Positions 7,894 to 17,265 of a stretch of DNA of 64,000 bases are shown here, piece by piece (the first letter of the stretch is position 1; every line of letters starts with the position of its first letter). The notes under the pieces were generated by a model, which did no database searches, was not told where the DNA came from, and saw nothing but the letters and a program-made list of their open reading frames with translations. A program made the translations under genes and the position numbers. Where the stretch lies: the NCBI RefSeq assembly GCF_022919095.1, contig NZ_CP095073.1, positions 62,001-126,000 on the forward strand. Direction: 5' to 3'. This DNA comes from Halobacillus salinarum. Lineage in GTDB: Bacteria > Bacillota > Bacilli > Bacillales > Halobacillaceae.

Positions 7894-7963
7894 AAGCTTG
7901 TAGAAAAAACCACTAGGTTTCTCTACAAGCTTAAAACTTGAGTCCAAAAGACTCAGGTTTTTT
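7894..7963 (-). terminator. Double terminator downstream of ileS, also able to act on the + strand
   Basis: The hairpin CTTGAGTC-CAAAA-GACTCAGG (7937-7957) has six T on the + side and TTTT on the - side. It is followed, in the ileS direction, by a larger hairpin AAGCTTGTAGA...TCTACAAGCTT (7894-7932). The second stem belongs to a recurring terminator family in this window. Confidence 0.8.
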
Positions 7964-7966
7964 GAT

Positions 7967-10900
7967 TTATTGGTGCAAAGCTACTTTTAGTTTATGATCC
8001 CCGACTTCGAATTCATCCATTTGATCAGCTTCTCCAAGTTTTAATTCCTTAACAAGGACGTTATCACGGATTAACTGTTCATTGTGCTGGATGGCTTTTT
8101 TAATTTCTTCATCTCCATCCAGGGAAATATCAACACGCAGATCGATTGGAAGATTTTTCTGCTTTCTGCCATCTTGGATCACTCGAATCACTTCACGGGC
8201 AAGCCCTTCCAGTCGAAGTTCTTCAGTAATCGTTGTATCCAGGATAACGTGGAAGTCCTGATTTGATCCCATAGATAAACCAGAGTCAGCCACACGTTCT
8301 ACGACGAGAAGATCGAGTGGCACGTTCAGCTCTTCTCCTCCTGCTGATACAAGCGCATAACCTTGTTCAACGATTTTTGCAGCTTGTTCTTCAGATAAAT
8401 TTTCTAAATAACTTTTCACTACGCCAACGTTTTTGCCGAGCTTGGGACCCGCTTCACGGAAGTTCAGTTTTATTTCATAACGAACGAGATCTTCAGAGGA
8501 TTGTTTCACAGTCACTTGCTTTACGTTGATTTCATCAGCAATAATTGAGCTGTATTGCTGCAGCGCTTCCCCTTTTTTCTCATTTACCGGAATGACAACT
8601 AACTCTCCAAGTGGCTGCTTCGTTTTAATGGCTTCATTATTGCGTACTCCGCGTGCCAGCTCGACGACCTGAAGCACCGCGTCCATTTCTTGTTCCAGCT
8701 TAGTATTGACTACCTTGTTATCTACTTGAGGGAAGAAAGATAAATGAACGCTTTCGCCTGTTAAATTGTGATAAATGTCCTCAGCAGCGAACGGAATAAA
8801 CGGTGCAAGCAGCTGGCTGAGCTGGGTCAGTACCTGATGAAGAGTGTGATAAGCAGCTTTTTTAGACTCCGTCATTCCCTCTTCCCAGAAACGGTCACGG
8901 GACCTTCGGATATACCAGTTACTCACTTCATCCAAATACTTCTCAAGTGCTTTAGCTGCCTTAGTAAAGTCATATTGATCAAGCGAAGTTTGCACGACGC
9001 CGCTTACAGTATTTAAGCGGGAAAGGATCCAGCGGTCAAGCAGTGTTTTCTCACCCGTCTCCTGCTCATCAAACTGGTAATTGTCAATAGACGCATACAA
9101 TGTGTAAAAGCCATGAGTATTAACAAGCGTATCGATCACTTTGGATTTCGCTTCTACCACAACTCTTTCAGAGAAACGCTTATTGTTCCAAGGAGCACTG
9201 TCAGCAAGTAAAGCCCAGCGAAAAGCATCCGCTCCAAATTTGTTAACGAGATCCATTGGATGCAGGGCGTTTCCTTTACTCTTGGACATCTTTCTTCCTT
9301 GTTCATCAAGAATATGGCCGGTAGACAGGACACGTTTATATGGCACTTTTCCAGTAAACAGCGTTGACACAGCAAGCAGACTGTAGAACCAGCCTCGCGT
9401 CTGATCAATTCCTTCACAAATGACGTCTGCAGGAAACTGCTTTTCAAACAATTCCTTATTCTCAAAAGGATAGTGCTGCTGGGCAAACGGCATCGATCCA
9501 CTGTCAAACCAAACGTCTATAACTTCGGGAACTCTGCGCATCGTCCCTCCGCATTTTTCACATTTCAACTCTACCCGGTCTACGTAAGGTTTATGCAGTT
9601 CGACTTCCCCGATATCGCTCGTTGCTTTTTCTTGTAAATCAGCCTGGCTGTTCGGCGCGTACTGGTGGTCACAGGAGTCACACATCCAAATGTTTAGCGG
9701 TGTCCCCCAGAAACGGTTTCTTCCGATGTTCCAATCGACCATATTTTCAAGGAAATTCCCGAATCTTCCTTCTTTAATATGGTCCGGATACCATTCAACC
9801 TTTTGGTTGTTTTTCAAAAATTGGTCTTTTAGCTCGGTTGTTTTGATAAACCAGCTTTCGATCGCGTAATAAAGCAGCGGGGAATCACAGCGCCAGCAGT
9901 GCGGATAACTGTGCTCATATTTTTCTTTATGGAACAACAGCCCTTCATTTGCCAAGTACTTGACGATGTCGACATCACAATCTTTGACGAATTTGCCGGC
10001 AAATGGTGGAATATCTTCTGTATAGCGTCCCTGGCCATCTACGACATTAAAAAAGGAGAGATCATATTTTTTAACTAATTCGTAGTCATCTTCACCATAA
10101 GCAGGAGCAATGTGCACGACACCGGTTCCGCTTTCTGCGTTTACAAAATCGGCCTCTACAACAAAGTGGCCGCGTTCCGGCTTCACAAACGGGAAAGGAG
10201 CCTGGTAGCGTGTTCCTGCAAGCTCGCTTCCTTTATGACGAGTTACAACTTCATACTCTTCCCCTAACACCTTTTCAGCTAAAGCTTCGGCAACAATGTA
10301 AATTTCATCCCCCTGCTTCGCTTTTACGTAAGTGAGATCGGAGTGAACGGCAAGTGTTACATTGGCAGGCAATGTCCAAGGAGTTGTCGTCCAGCCTAGG
10401 AAAAATTCGTTATCTTTACCTTCCACTTTAAATTTGGCCGTTGCTGATAAATCTTTTACATCCTCATATCCTTGAGCGACTTCATGGGAGCTGAGCGTTG
10501 TCTGGCAGCTCGGGCAATAAGGAGTTACCCGGTGCCCCTTATTTAATAACCCTCGTTTATGCAAATCACTGAGAATGTACCAGACGCTTTCAATATAGTT
10601 GTTATGAAGCGTAACATAAGGGTTATCCATATCGAGCCAATAGCCTATTGACTCGGTGAATTCCCTCCATTGTTTTTCATATTCAAAAACACTCTTTTTA
10701 CATTCTTCAATAAATTTCTCGACGCCAAACTTTTCAATTTCCTGTTTACCGGATATTCCAAGCTGTTTCTCGACTTCAAGTTCTACCGGAAGACCATGGG
10801 TGTCCCAGCCGCCTTTTCTCAGCACCTGGTATCCGTTCATCGTTTTATATCTGGCAACAAAATCCTTGATCACACGTCCGAGCACATGCCCGGCGTGAGG

Positions 10901-11056
10901 AAGGCCGTTAGCTGTGGGCGGGCCTTCATAAAATACAAAGGTTTCAGCCCCTTCCCTTTCATCCATGGACTTTTGAAAAATTTGGTTTTGATTCCAATAA
11001 TCCTTCACTCTATTTTCACGTTCTAATGCGGCTTCTTTCGTATTTACTTTACGCAT
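7967..11056 (-). CDS. ileS: Isoleucyl-tRNA synthetase, type 2 (eukaryote-like)
   Basis: The enzyme charges tRNA-Ile with isoleucine. The product is 1029 residues. It has the HIGH-like motif GLPHAGH near residue 57, the KMSKS motif in [10 protein letters not shown], a Cys pair CWRC and the metal-binding-like CDSC and CEKC pairs in the connective region. Length, the HAGH form and the lack of the C-terminal zinc finger of B. subtilis IleS (921 residues) place it in the IleRS2 class, which is intrinsically less sensitive to mupirocin. GAGGTGG lies before ATG 11056. Expression is set by the Ile T-box leader upstream. Whether a type-1 copy exists elsewhere cannot be seen here. Confidence 0.95.
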   Translation of the reverse strand: MRKVNTKEAALERENRVKDYWNQNQIFQKSMDEREGAETFVFYEGPPTANGLPHAGHVLGRVIKDFVARYKTMNGYQVLRKGGWDTHGLPVELEVEKQLGISGKQEIEKFGVEKFIEECKKSVFEYEKQWREFTESIGYWLDMDNPYVTLHNNYIESVWYILSDLHKRGLLNKGHRVTPYCPSCQTTLSSHEVAQGYEDVKDLSATAKFKVEGKDNEFFLGWTTTPWTLPANVTLAVHSDLTYVKAKQGDEIYIVAEALAEKVLGEEYEVVTRHKGSELAGTRYQAPFPFVKPERGHFVVEADFVNAESGTGVVHIAPAYGEDDYELVKKYDLSFFNVVDGQGRYTEDIPPFAGKFVKDCDVDIVKYLANEGLLFHKEKYEHSYPHCWRCDSPLLYYAIESWFIKTTELKDQFLKNNQKVEWYPDHIKEGRFGNFLENMVDWNIGRNRFWGTPLNIWMCDSCDHQYAPNSQADLQEKATSDIGEVELHKPYVDRVELKCEKCGGTMRRVPEVIDVWFDSGSMPFAQQHYPFENKELFEKQFPADVICEGIDQTRGWFYSLLAVSTLFTGKVPYKRVLSTGHILDEQGRKMSKSKGNALHPMDLVNKFGADAFRWALLADSAPWNNKRFSERVVVEAKSKVIDTLVNTHGFYTLYASIDNYQFDEQETGEKTLLDRWILSRLNTVSGVVQTSLDQYDFTKAAKALEKYLDEVSNWYIRRSRDRFWEEGMTESKKAAYHTLHQVLTQLSQLLAPFIPFAAEDIYHNLTGESVHLSFFPQVDNKVVNTKLEQEMDAVLQVVELARGVRNNEAIKTKQPLGELVVIPVNEKKGEALQQYSSIIADEINVKQVTVKQSSEDLVRYEIKLNFREAGPKLGKNVGVVKSYLENLSEEQAAKIVEQGYALVSAGGEELNVPLDLLVVERVADSGLSMGSNQDFHVILDTTITEELRLEGLAREVIRVIQDGRKQKNLPIDLRVDISLDGDEEIKKAIQHNEQLIRDNVLVKELKLGEADQMDEFEVGDHKLKVALHQ

Positions 11057-11093
11057 ACTTCCACCTCTTACTATTAATATTATTAAACGATAT

Positions 11094-11349
11094 AAAAAAA
11101 CCGCCCCTGATCAACTCAGGGACGGATTGTATTTCCGCGGTACCACCCATGTTCCACACAGATGACTGTGCGGCACTTTAAACAAACGGATATCGGACGC
11201 GACCCGGTTCTGCTTACTGAATCCTTCAGCAGAACTTCTCCGAGATGATCTTCAGCTATAAGATGAACGTCACTTTTCAGCACAGGAGTGACTCTCTTTG
11301 GATCATGCAAACAGCCTACTCTTCTCTTCATCGAAAAACGAATAATTGT
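11094..11349 (-). ncRNA. T-box leader (isoleucine) of ileS
   Basis: On the minus strand the leader holds the invariant T-box GGGTGGTACCGCGG (near 11133-11146), then the terminator CCGTCCCTGA...TCAGGGGCGG plus seven T (11125 to 11094). Stem I has the expected GA-rich bulge, apical loop elements and a candidate specifier ATC (Ile) in GAAGATCATCTC. Uncharged tRNA-Ile should stabilise the antiterminator and allow read-through into ileS. Confidence 0.92.
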
Positions 11350-11355
11350 GCCATA

Positions 11356-11384
11356 ATCTTACACCGAAAAAAACAGATTGTCAA
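11356..11384 (-). promoter_or_regulatory. Promoter of the T-box/ileS transcript
   Basis: On the minus strand a perfect -35 TTGACA and a -10 TAAGAT are separated by 17 bases, ending about 7 bases before the leader. Confidence 0.8.
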
Positions 11385-11500
11385 AGCATTCCTCCCCGAT
11401 TTAATTTGCTTATCAGCTCCGATAGAAATCGGGTATTATCATTCTCATTATAGACCCATTACAATAATATTAACCTATTGATTGAAAGGCGGCGCGTACA

Positions 11501-12271
11501 ATGAACGACGACGTAAAAAAAAGAGTACAGGAAACGTTCTCCAGGAACAAGGAAGCTTACGTTCAAAGCAAAACACACAACAATCGGACAGATTTGGAAT
11601 TGATTTCTGAGTGGCTTACTCCGGAAAAAGACTGGACGGTACTCGATATTGCGACTGGAGGTGGGCACGTTGCAAGGCAGCTCAGCTCTTCAGTATCCAC
11701 AGTTTTTGCCACCGACATCACTAAGGATATGCTCCAGAACACAGCCCGCCACCTTCAAGGATTTCCAAATATTCATTATGTGGTTGCTGATGCAGAAGAA
11801 CTCCCGTTCATAGATGATATGTTTGACGCCGTTACATGCAGAATCGCTCCACACCATTTTCCTTCGCCTGAAAATTTCATCAAAGAAACGGCACGAGTAT
11901 TAAAGCCAGGTGGAAGTTTTCTAATGATTGATAATGTCGCTCCTGAAGACGATGAACTCGATTCATTCTATAATCAATTTGAATACATTCGCGACCCCAG
12001 TCACTGTCGTGCCCTGAAGGTTTCCGAATGGAAACGCCTGCTCGCCAACTATTATTTACCTGTGCATAGAGAACTGGCAAGACGGAAACAGATGAAATTT
12101 TCTGATTGGGTTTCACGTACGGTGAAAGAGAAACCTATGCAGGACCAGATTGAACGTTGGTTTATCAATGCCCCGGAGAAAGCTAAAACCTATTTTTCCA
12201 TCATTGAGCAGAATCATCATATTGAAACCTTTGAAATCGATGAATGGAAAATCCTGACTAAAAAGCAATAA
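11501..12271 (+). CDS. Class I SAM-dependent methyltransferase (UbiE/YcgJ-like)
   Basis: The product has 256 residues. A Rossmann methyltransferase core shows motif I as VLDIATGGGHVARQL, the acidic end of strand 2 in VFATDITKDML, the motif VVADAEELPF and the post-motif VLKPGGSFLMIDN. The arrangement is that of small-molecule methyltransferases of the UbiE/YcgJ group; the substrate cannot be told. GAAAGGCGG precedes ATG 11501. It is divergent from ileS and ends about 75 bases before cydA, with no clear terminator between them, so some co-transcription with cydAB is possible. Confidence 0.88.
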   Translation: MNDDVKKRVQETFSRNKEAYVQSKTHNNRTDLELISEWLTPEKDWTVLDIATGGGHVARQLSSSVSTVFATDITKDMLQNTARHLQGFPNIHYVVADAEELPFIDDMFDAVTCRIAPHHFPSPENFIKETARVLKPGGSFLMIDNVAPEDDELDSFYNQFEYIRDPSHCRALKVSEWKRLLANYYLPVHRELARRKQMKFSDWVSRTVKEKPMQDQIERWFINAPEKAKTYFSIIEQNHHIETFEIDEWKILTKKQ

Positions 12272-12345
12272 TCATGTATAAACCCCTATCACCTTGGAAA
12301 AATAAGCTAAGTATTGCTGATTTTTCAAAATGAGGTGACTTTTCT

Positions 12346-13677
12346 TTGGATACCGTTGTGATGGCTCGTTCCTTATTTGGTACATCTCTCGGCTTTCATA
12401 TTATATATGCAACGATCGGCGTCGGTGTACCGGTGATGATTATCATAGCCGAAATTCTTCATTTAATTAAAAAAGATCCTGATTATGCGTTAATGGCAAG
12501 AAGGTGGACGAAAGGATTTGCTGTGCTGCTCGCCGTTGCGATTGCTTCGGGTACCATTGTTGGCGTGCTCATTTCCCTCTTATTTCCTAACTTTATGGAA
12601 ATTGTCGGTCAGGTCATTTCCCTGCCCTTTCAAATGGAAATCTTCGCCTTTTTAATCGAAGCTGTCTTCATGTCCATCTATTTATATGCAGCAGACCGGC
12701 TTCCTCCTTCTCTGAGAATATTGAGCATCTTTTTCGTTGCACTTGGAGCGACTGCTTCAGCGATTATGATTACAGATGTACATGCATGGATGAACACTCC
12801 AGCTGGATTTGATCTTACAGAAAGTGGGGAAGTCACGAATGTCGACCCCTGGGCGGCTTTCTTCAACCCGAGCTTCGGCATCACAGCTATGCATGTCACA
12901 CTCTCAGCTTATATGACAGTTGCTTTTTTAATAGGTTCGATCGCCGCTCTCCGGCTGTTAAAACGAAACCTTTCGAAACAGGAACGAAACTATCATAAAA
13001 AAGCGCTGATGATTTCACTTTACTTTGGAGCTGCTATGTCGCTTGCTACTGCCTTAAATGGTCATGAAACGGCCCAAATGCTCCACGAATACTTACCAAG
13101 AAAACTAGCGGGGGCTGAAGGGCTGTTTGAAACGACAAGGTATGCCCCATTATCGATCGGCGGCTATACATCGCTTGAGGATCAGGAAGTAAAATATGCA
13201 GTTGAAATCCCATCGGCGCTAAGCTTTCTCGCTGGGAACCGTTTTGATACAGAGGTTAAAGGACTGAATGAATATCCTCAGGATCTGTGGCCGCCGCTCT
13301 ACATCCATATTCTATTTAACGTGATGGTGGGCATCGGTTCTATCCTGCTCGTACTCTCTTTCTTCGCCCTTGCCTGGAAATTACTTTTAAAACGGGAGTT
13401 TCCTAATTGGCTTCTTGCCTTGCTTGTCGTAGGCGGCCCGCTTGGGATTATCGCCATCGAAACCGGCTGGTGCTTCAGCTGTATTGGAAGACAGCCGTGG
13501 ACCATTAATGACGTGCTCCGGACGGACACAGCAGCAACAAAGTCCAATAGTGTCGGCATACTGTTCCTATTATTTATTTCCCTCTACTTAACGCTTTTGT
13601 TTGTGACAGCATTCGTTTTACGATTTTATTTCAAACGGAATCCAGTCAGCAAAGAACTTCCGCAAGCTGAATCTTAA
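12346..13677 (+). CDS. cydA: Cytochrome bd-type quinol oxidase subunit I (YthA/CIO-like)
   Basis: This subunit oxidises quinol and reduces O2 using three haems. The product has 443 residues, short like Bacillus YthA and cyanide-insensitive-type oxidases, with a short Q loop. TTG 12346 is set by GAGGTGAC 7 bases upstream. Visible features are the proximal haem ligand His in SLGFHIIYA, conserved acidic helix residues in FQMEIFAFLIEA, and the GRQPW motif near residue 382. In the segment ETGWCFSCIGRQPW the position three residues before the Arg, a haem-ligating Glu in E. coli CydA (E445), is Cys379. Subunit II follows after 18 bases. Confidence 0.93.
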   Translation: MDTVVMARSLFGTSLGFHIIYATIGVGVPVMIIIAEILHLIKKDPDYALMARRWTKGFAVLLAVAIASGTIVGVLISLLFPNFMEIVGQVISLPFQMEIFAFLIEAVFMSIYLYAADRLPPSLRILSIFFVALGATASAIMITDVHAWMNTPAGFDLTESGEVTNVDPWAAFFNPSFGITAMHVTLSAYMTVAFLIGSIAALRLLKRNLSKQERNYHKKALMISLYFGAAMSLATALNGHETAQMLHEYLPRKLAGAEGLFETTRYAPLSIGGYTSLEDQEVKYAVEIPSALSFLAGNRFDTEVKGLNEYPQDLWPPLYIHILFNVMVGIGSILLVLSFFALAWKLLLKREFPNWLLALLVVGGPLGIIAIETGWCFSCIGRQPWTINDVLRTDTAATKSNSVGILFLLFISLYLTLLFVTAFVLRFYFKRNPVSKELPQAES

Positions 13678-13695
13678 AAAAGGAGCTGAACAATT

Positions 13696-14721
13696 ATGGA
13701 AGCATCAACCCTTGCGATTACCATCCTATGGAGCTTTCTTTTTGTTTACTCCATTTTAGGATCGCTGGATTTCGGCGCTGGTTTTTGGGGAATGGTTTAT
13801 GGAAAAAACAAACATACCAATGCTTCAGTAATCGCGAACCGGTTTCTTTCTCCTACGTGGGAAATCACCAATGTGTTTTTTGTCATTTTAGTCGTTGCTC
13901 TCGTTACTTTTTTTCCTTTTGCAACGACGATGCTTGGGAGTCTTTTGCTTGTTCCTGTCGGCCTTGGCCTTATCCTGCTGACCATTCGGACAACTTTTAT
14001 GGTATTTGCCCACCATGCTCAAAAGTTTAAAAACATTCTAAGGATTACATCAGGAATTACCGGCCTGATGATCCCAGCGCTGCTCGTAAGTATCCTCCCT
14101 ATTACTTTAGGCGGATTTATCGAATTTGAGAATGGCTACCCTCAGCTCCACTATGGAAATCTGTTTAAAGATCCAACCCTTTATATGCATGTCGCCTTCG
14201 GTTTATCTACCGAGCTGTTTATTTCTTCGGTATTTCTAATGGATTATGCTAAAGAAGCAGACGACTGGTCAGCTTTCCAAACATACCGGAGCCACGCGCT
14301 TTGGCTCGGCCCTGTATCCATTATTGTTGCTGTGCTCACTATTGCTGCGATGCCTCAGGAAGCCGGCTGGATTGTAAATAAAATACAAGCCAATCCTGAC
14401 TGGTTTATCGTTTCACTGATCTTTTTTCTTGTAGGATATGGATTTTTATTCGTGAAACGGTATAAAGAATACCGGGGACATCCACGGCCGGCCGTTATCT
14501 TAATCATGCTGCAATACGGAGCAGCGATTTATGCGTACGGATCTGCCCATCTTCCCTACTTAGTGTACCCTCATTTAACCGTGGAAGAAGGATTTACGAA
14601 CCCTACTATTTTTTATCAGCTGCTGGTTGTTTACGGTATTGGCTTCGCCATTCTCATCCCAGGTTTCATCCTGTTCTGGAAACTTTTCTTAAAGGATCGC
14701 CGCTATTTAAAACAGGAATAA
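13696..14721 (+). CDS. cydB: Cytochrome bd-type quinol oxidase subunit II
   Basis: The product has 341 residues and about eight membrane helices. The first helix carries the family signature SILGSLDFGAGFWGM, and the SPTWEITNVFFV segment is typical of CydB. AAAAGGAGC lies 9 bases before ATG 13696. It forms an operon with cydA and ends at a good terminator. No cydCD genes are adjacent, as is usual for the YthAB type. Confidence 0.93.
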   Translation: MEASTLAITILWSFLFVYSILGSLDFGAGFWGMVYGKNKHTNASVIANRFLSPTWEITNVFFVILVVALVTFFPFATTMLGSLLLVPVGLGLILLTIRTTFMVFAHHAQKFKNILRITSGITGLMIPALLVSILPITLGGFIEFENGYPQLHYGNLFKDPTLYMHVAFGLSTELFISSVFLMDYAKEADDWSAFQTYRSHALWLGPVSIIVAVLTIAAMPQEAGWIVNKIQANPDWFIVSLIFFLVGYGFLFVKRYKEYRGHPRPAVILIMLQYGAAIYAYGSAHLPYLVYPHLTVEEGFTNPTIFYQLLVVYGIGFAILIPGFILFWKLFLKDRRYLKQE

Positions 14722-14730
14722 AGATTTGAA

Positions 14731-14756
14731 GCTATCGGGATGATCGATGGCTTTTT
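14731..14756 (+). terminator. Terminator of cydAB
   Basis: The stem GCTATCG / CGATGGC (one G-U pair) with a 7-base loop is followed by five T. Confidence 0.75.
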
Positions 14757-14838
14757 CCCTTTGTCCTTCGATTATAGAAGCTGATGGCTGGGTAATTTAA
14801 CAGAAATGACTATTTTTTCTAAGTAAGGAGTATGGATA

Positions 14839-15810
14839 ATGCATAAGCTTAATAACGACTACTTAGAGGACGCTGTAGAAGACAGCATGCCGTTTGCTGC
14901 CCAAGGAGAAGTGAACACTTCCCTTCCTGATTTAGATGGCACAAAAAAAGACCTGCTTGGAGTCACGATCCTAACCACAGACCAACAAAAGTTTACAGGA
15001 GGAAACTGGGAGCAAACTGTCCCTATGCAGAGTACTTCAAAAATTATTTCACTCATGCTTGCTCTGCACGACTTTGGTAAGGACCGTGTGTTTCAAGCTG
15101 TAGGCATGGAGCCGATGGGCGATTTTTTCAACTCGATCAGCCAGCTTGAATCCTATGATACAAGTAAACCCTTTAACCCAATGATTAATGCCGGAGCGAT
15201 AGCCGTCTCCGCCTTGATTAAAGGACACAATAATAATAACCGCTTTGAACGCTACCTCCACTTTCTTCAACGTGTGACCGACAACCAGGAACTCCATTTG
15301 AACGAACAAGTTTATGAAGCAGAAAAAGCTAACGGGGCAAGAAACAGGGCACTTGCTTATTTCATGGAAAGCGTTGGTACTTTAATAACCGATGTGGAAG
15401 AAGCTCTGGATCTTTATTTTCGAATTAATTCGGTGATGATGAATTGTGATGACTTTGCAAAGGTCGGGTTGTTTTTGGCGAGAGGGGGAAGAGCTCCGGA
15501 TAACGATGAAAAATTGATACCCGCTAACCATCTGCGTACCGTTAACGCCATAATGATGACTTCCGGCATGTACAATTCTTCCGGACGGCACGCAGTAGAA
15601 GTGGGATTCCCTTGTAAAAGCGGCGTTTCAGGCAGTATTATCGGGGTGGTTCCCGGGTTGATGGGCATCGGGATTGTCGGGCCAGCCATAGATGAAAAAG
15701 GCAACAGTACGGCAGGTGGTGCGCTGCTCCGGAAACTGTCGCAGGATTTGGAGCTGAACTTATTCGGGGATGGCCATATTTATGGAAGAGGAATATCGGG
15801 CGGCGTTTAA
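14839..15810 (+). CDS. glsA: Glutaminase (beta-lactamase-fold, GlsA type)
   Basis: GlsA hydrolyses glutamine to glutamate and ammonia. The product is 323 residues, close to the usual 305-330. The catalytic S-x-x-K lies in MQSTSKI near residue 65. Conserved segments are NPMINAGAIAVS, the Tyr-containing block EKANGARNRALAYFM, and SGVSGSIIGVVPG near the end. AAGGAG is upstream of ATG 14839. It stands alone. In halophiles glutamate and glutamine are compatible solutes, so a role in salt adaptation is possible but not shown here. Confidence 0.95.
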   Translation: MHKLNNDYLEDAVEDSMPFAAQGEVNTSLPDLDGTKKDLLGVTILTTDQQKFTGGNWEQTVPMQSTSKIISLMLALHDFGKDRVFQAVGMEPMGDFFNSISQLESYDTSKPFNPMINAGAIAVSALIKGHNNNNRFERYLHFLQRVTDNQELHLNEQVYEAEKANGARNRALAYFMESVGTLITDVEEALDLYFRINSVMMNCDDFAKVGLFLARGGRAPDNDEKLIPANHLRTVNAIMMTSGMYNSSGRHAVEVGFPCKSGVSGSIIGVVPGLMGIGIVGPAIDEKGNSTAGGALLRKLSQDLELNLFGDGHIYGRGISGGV

Positions 15811-15885
15811 CCTTCTGTCTTGTCTTTAAGAAAAAAGAAAAGAATGAATTCTTTATTAAAAATTCAAATAATTCGCTCTGTTCTG

Positions 15886-15914
15886 TTGTAAAATGATAAA
15901 AAGTAGTGTAGATT
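15886..15914 (+). promoter_or_regulatory. Promoter of the S-box methionine operon
   Basis: TTGTAA and TAGATT are separated by 17 bases. The inferred transcript start near 15921 is about 35 bases before the riboswitch. Confidence 0.55.
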
Positions 15915-15952
15915 AGTGAGAAAGCTTTTTAATTAAACAAGTTCATAGTATT

Positions 15953-16068
15953 TCTCTTATCAAGAGAGGCAGAGGGACTGGCCCGGCGAAGCCTCAGCAA
16001 CCACTGGTTTGACCAGAATGGTGCTAACTCCAGCAAGTTGATTCATCAACTTGGAAGATAAGAAGAAG
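15953..16068 (+). ncRNA. SAM-I (S-box) riboswitch
   Basis: Conserved S-box elements are in order: CTTATCAAGAGAGGCAGAGG, GACTGGCCCGGCGAAGCC, TCAGCAACC, a variable P3 hairpin (CTGGTTTGACCAG), AATGGTGCTAACTCC, and a P4 hairpin closed by GATAAG pairing with CTTATC (P1). SAM binding should hold P1 and let the downstream terminator form; without SAM the 3' strand of P1 (16058-16068) pairs with CTTCTTCTTAT (16088-16098) as antiterminator. Confidence 0.96.
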
Positions 16069-16084
16069 GACCCTTACATTCCAA

Positions 16085-16112
16085 AGTCTTCTTCTTATAG
16101 AAGGCTTTTTTT
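16085..16112 (+). terminator. SAM-controlled terminator
   Basis: AGTCTTCT / AGAAGGCT with a 6-base loop and seven T. Its left arm overlaps the antiterminator partner of the riboswitch P1 strand. Confidence 0.85.
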
Positions 16113-16143
16113 ATTTTTATAAAATCACTAAAGGAGAATGATC

Positions 16144-17265
16144 ATGACTACCCCTCATACAGAAACGCAATTTGTGCATACAGGAAAAAATAATGGGGAT
16201 CCATCGGGTTCCATCAATGCACCCGTACATTTTTCTACTCCCTATCAGCATAAGGGCATCGGAGAATCGACCGGCTTTGACTATGCAAGAACCGGCAACC
16301 CGACGCGTGCGATTCTGGAGCGAACGATGGCAGAAATTGAAGGCGGCGATGCAGGCTATGCGTTCAGTTCAGGTATGGCAGCTATCCAAACGGTTGTTTC
16401 CCTATTTACTTATCAAGATGAAATTCTCGTTTCGGAGGATTTGTATGGAGGAACCTATCGATTGTTTGAACACGTCCGCAAGCAGTCGGGGGTCAATTTT
16501 CGTTACTGTGGGAGCGACAACTTAGGGGCATTGGAAGAACAGATCACGGATAAAACAAAAGCCATTTACGTGGAAACCCCAACTAACCCTTTAATGCACG
16601 TCGCTGACATTCCCAGCATTTCAAAAATCTCTAAAAAGCATAACCTGCTGCTTATCGTTGATAACACCCTTTTTACCCCTTATATCCAAAAACCTTTACA
16701 GGAAGGGGCAGACATCGTCATCCACAGTGCGACCAAATACCTTGGCGGTCATAATGACGTCTTAGCCGGGCTGGTTATCGGCAAAGGCAAAGAGCTATGC
16801 GAACAGCTGGGCAGCTATCAAAATACTGCCGGTGCCGTATTATCCCCGTTTGATTCGTGGCTTTTGATGAGAGGGATGAAAACACTGGCCTTAAGGATGC
16901 GCCAACATGAAGAGAATGCTAAAGCAGTCGTTGAATTTTTGCAGAACCACCGTGCAGTTACCCACGTCCTCTACCCGGGCCGTGGTGGAATGGTTTCATT
17001 CAGACTCGAATCTGAACACTGTGTGGATCCTTTTCTCAGAAGTCTTAAAGTGATTACGTTTGCGGAGAGCTTAGGAGGAGTCGAAAGCTTTATTACCTAT
17101 CCTGCTACACAGACCCACGCGGATATACCAGAAGAAAAGCGCACGAGCTACGGAGTCTGCAACCGACTGCTTCGTTTTTCCGTAGGAGTCGAGCATATTG
17201 ACGACTTACTTGGAGATCTCAATCAGGCATTAACTCAATTGGTAAAGGAGGAACTTATCCAATGA
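16144..17265 (+). CDS. metI: Cystathionine gamma-synthase/O-acetylhomoserine thiolyase
   Basis: This PLP enzyme condenses an activated homoserine with cysteine (or sulfide). The product has 373 residues. ATG 16144 is chosen because AAGGAG ends 7 bases before it, while ATG 16138 leaves one base. Family motifs are YARTGNPTR, SSGMAAI, DLYGGTYRLF, VETPTNPL and the PLP lysine in HSATKYLGGHND. The adjacent metC makes cystathionine formation and cleavage (transsulfuration to homocysteine) the likely role, as for B. subtilis YjcI. First gene of the SAM-riboswitch operon; its stop overlaps the next start by 4 bases. Confidence 0.93.
   Translation: MTTPHTETQFVHTGKNNGDPSGSINAPVHFSTPYQHKGIGESTGFDYARTGNPTRAILERTMAEIEGGDAGYAFSSGMAAIQTVVSLFTYQDEILVSEDLYGGTYRLFEHVRKQSGVNFRYCGSDNLGALEEQITDKTKAIYVETPTNPLMHVADIPSISKISKKHNLLLIVDNTLFTPYIQKPLQEGADIVIHSATKYLGGHNDVLAGLVIGKGKELCEQLGSYQNTAGAVLSPFDSWLLMRGMKTLALRMRQHEENAKAVVEFLQNHRAVTHVLYPGRGGMVSFRLESEHCVDPFLRSLKVITFAESLGGVESFITYPATQTHADIPEEKRTSYGVCNRLLRFSVGVEHIDDLLGDLNQALTQLVKEELIQ

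Noticed and set aside
7644-7966. tRNA or known riboswitch after the TetR gene
   Set aside because: No cloverleaf, CCA-type acceptor or conserved aptamer core; only unrelated hairpins and the terminator.
9141-9507. Overlapping frames inside ileS
   Set aside because: They lie in other frames of a fully conserved synthetase gene and have no ribosome sites or recognisable domains.
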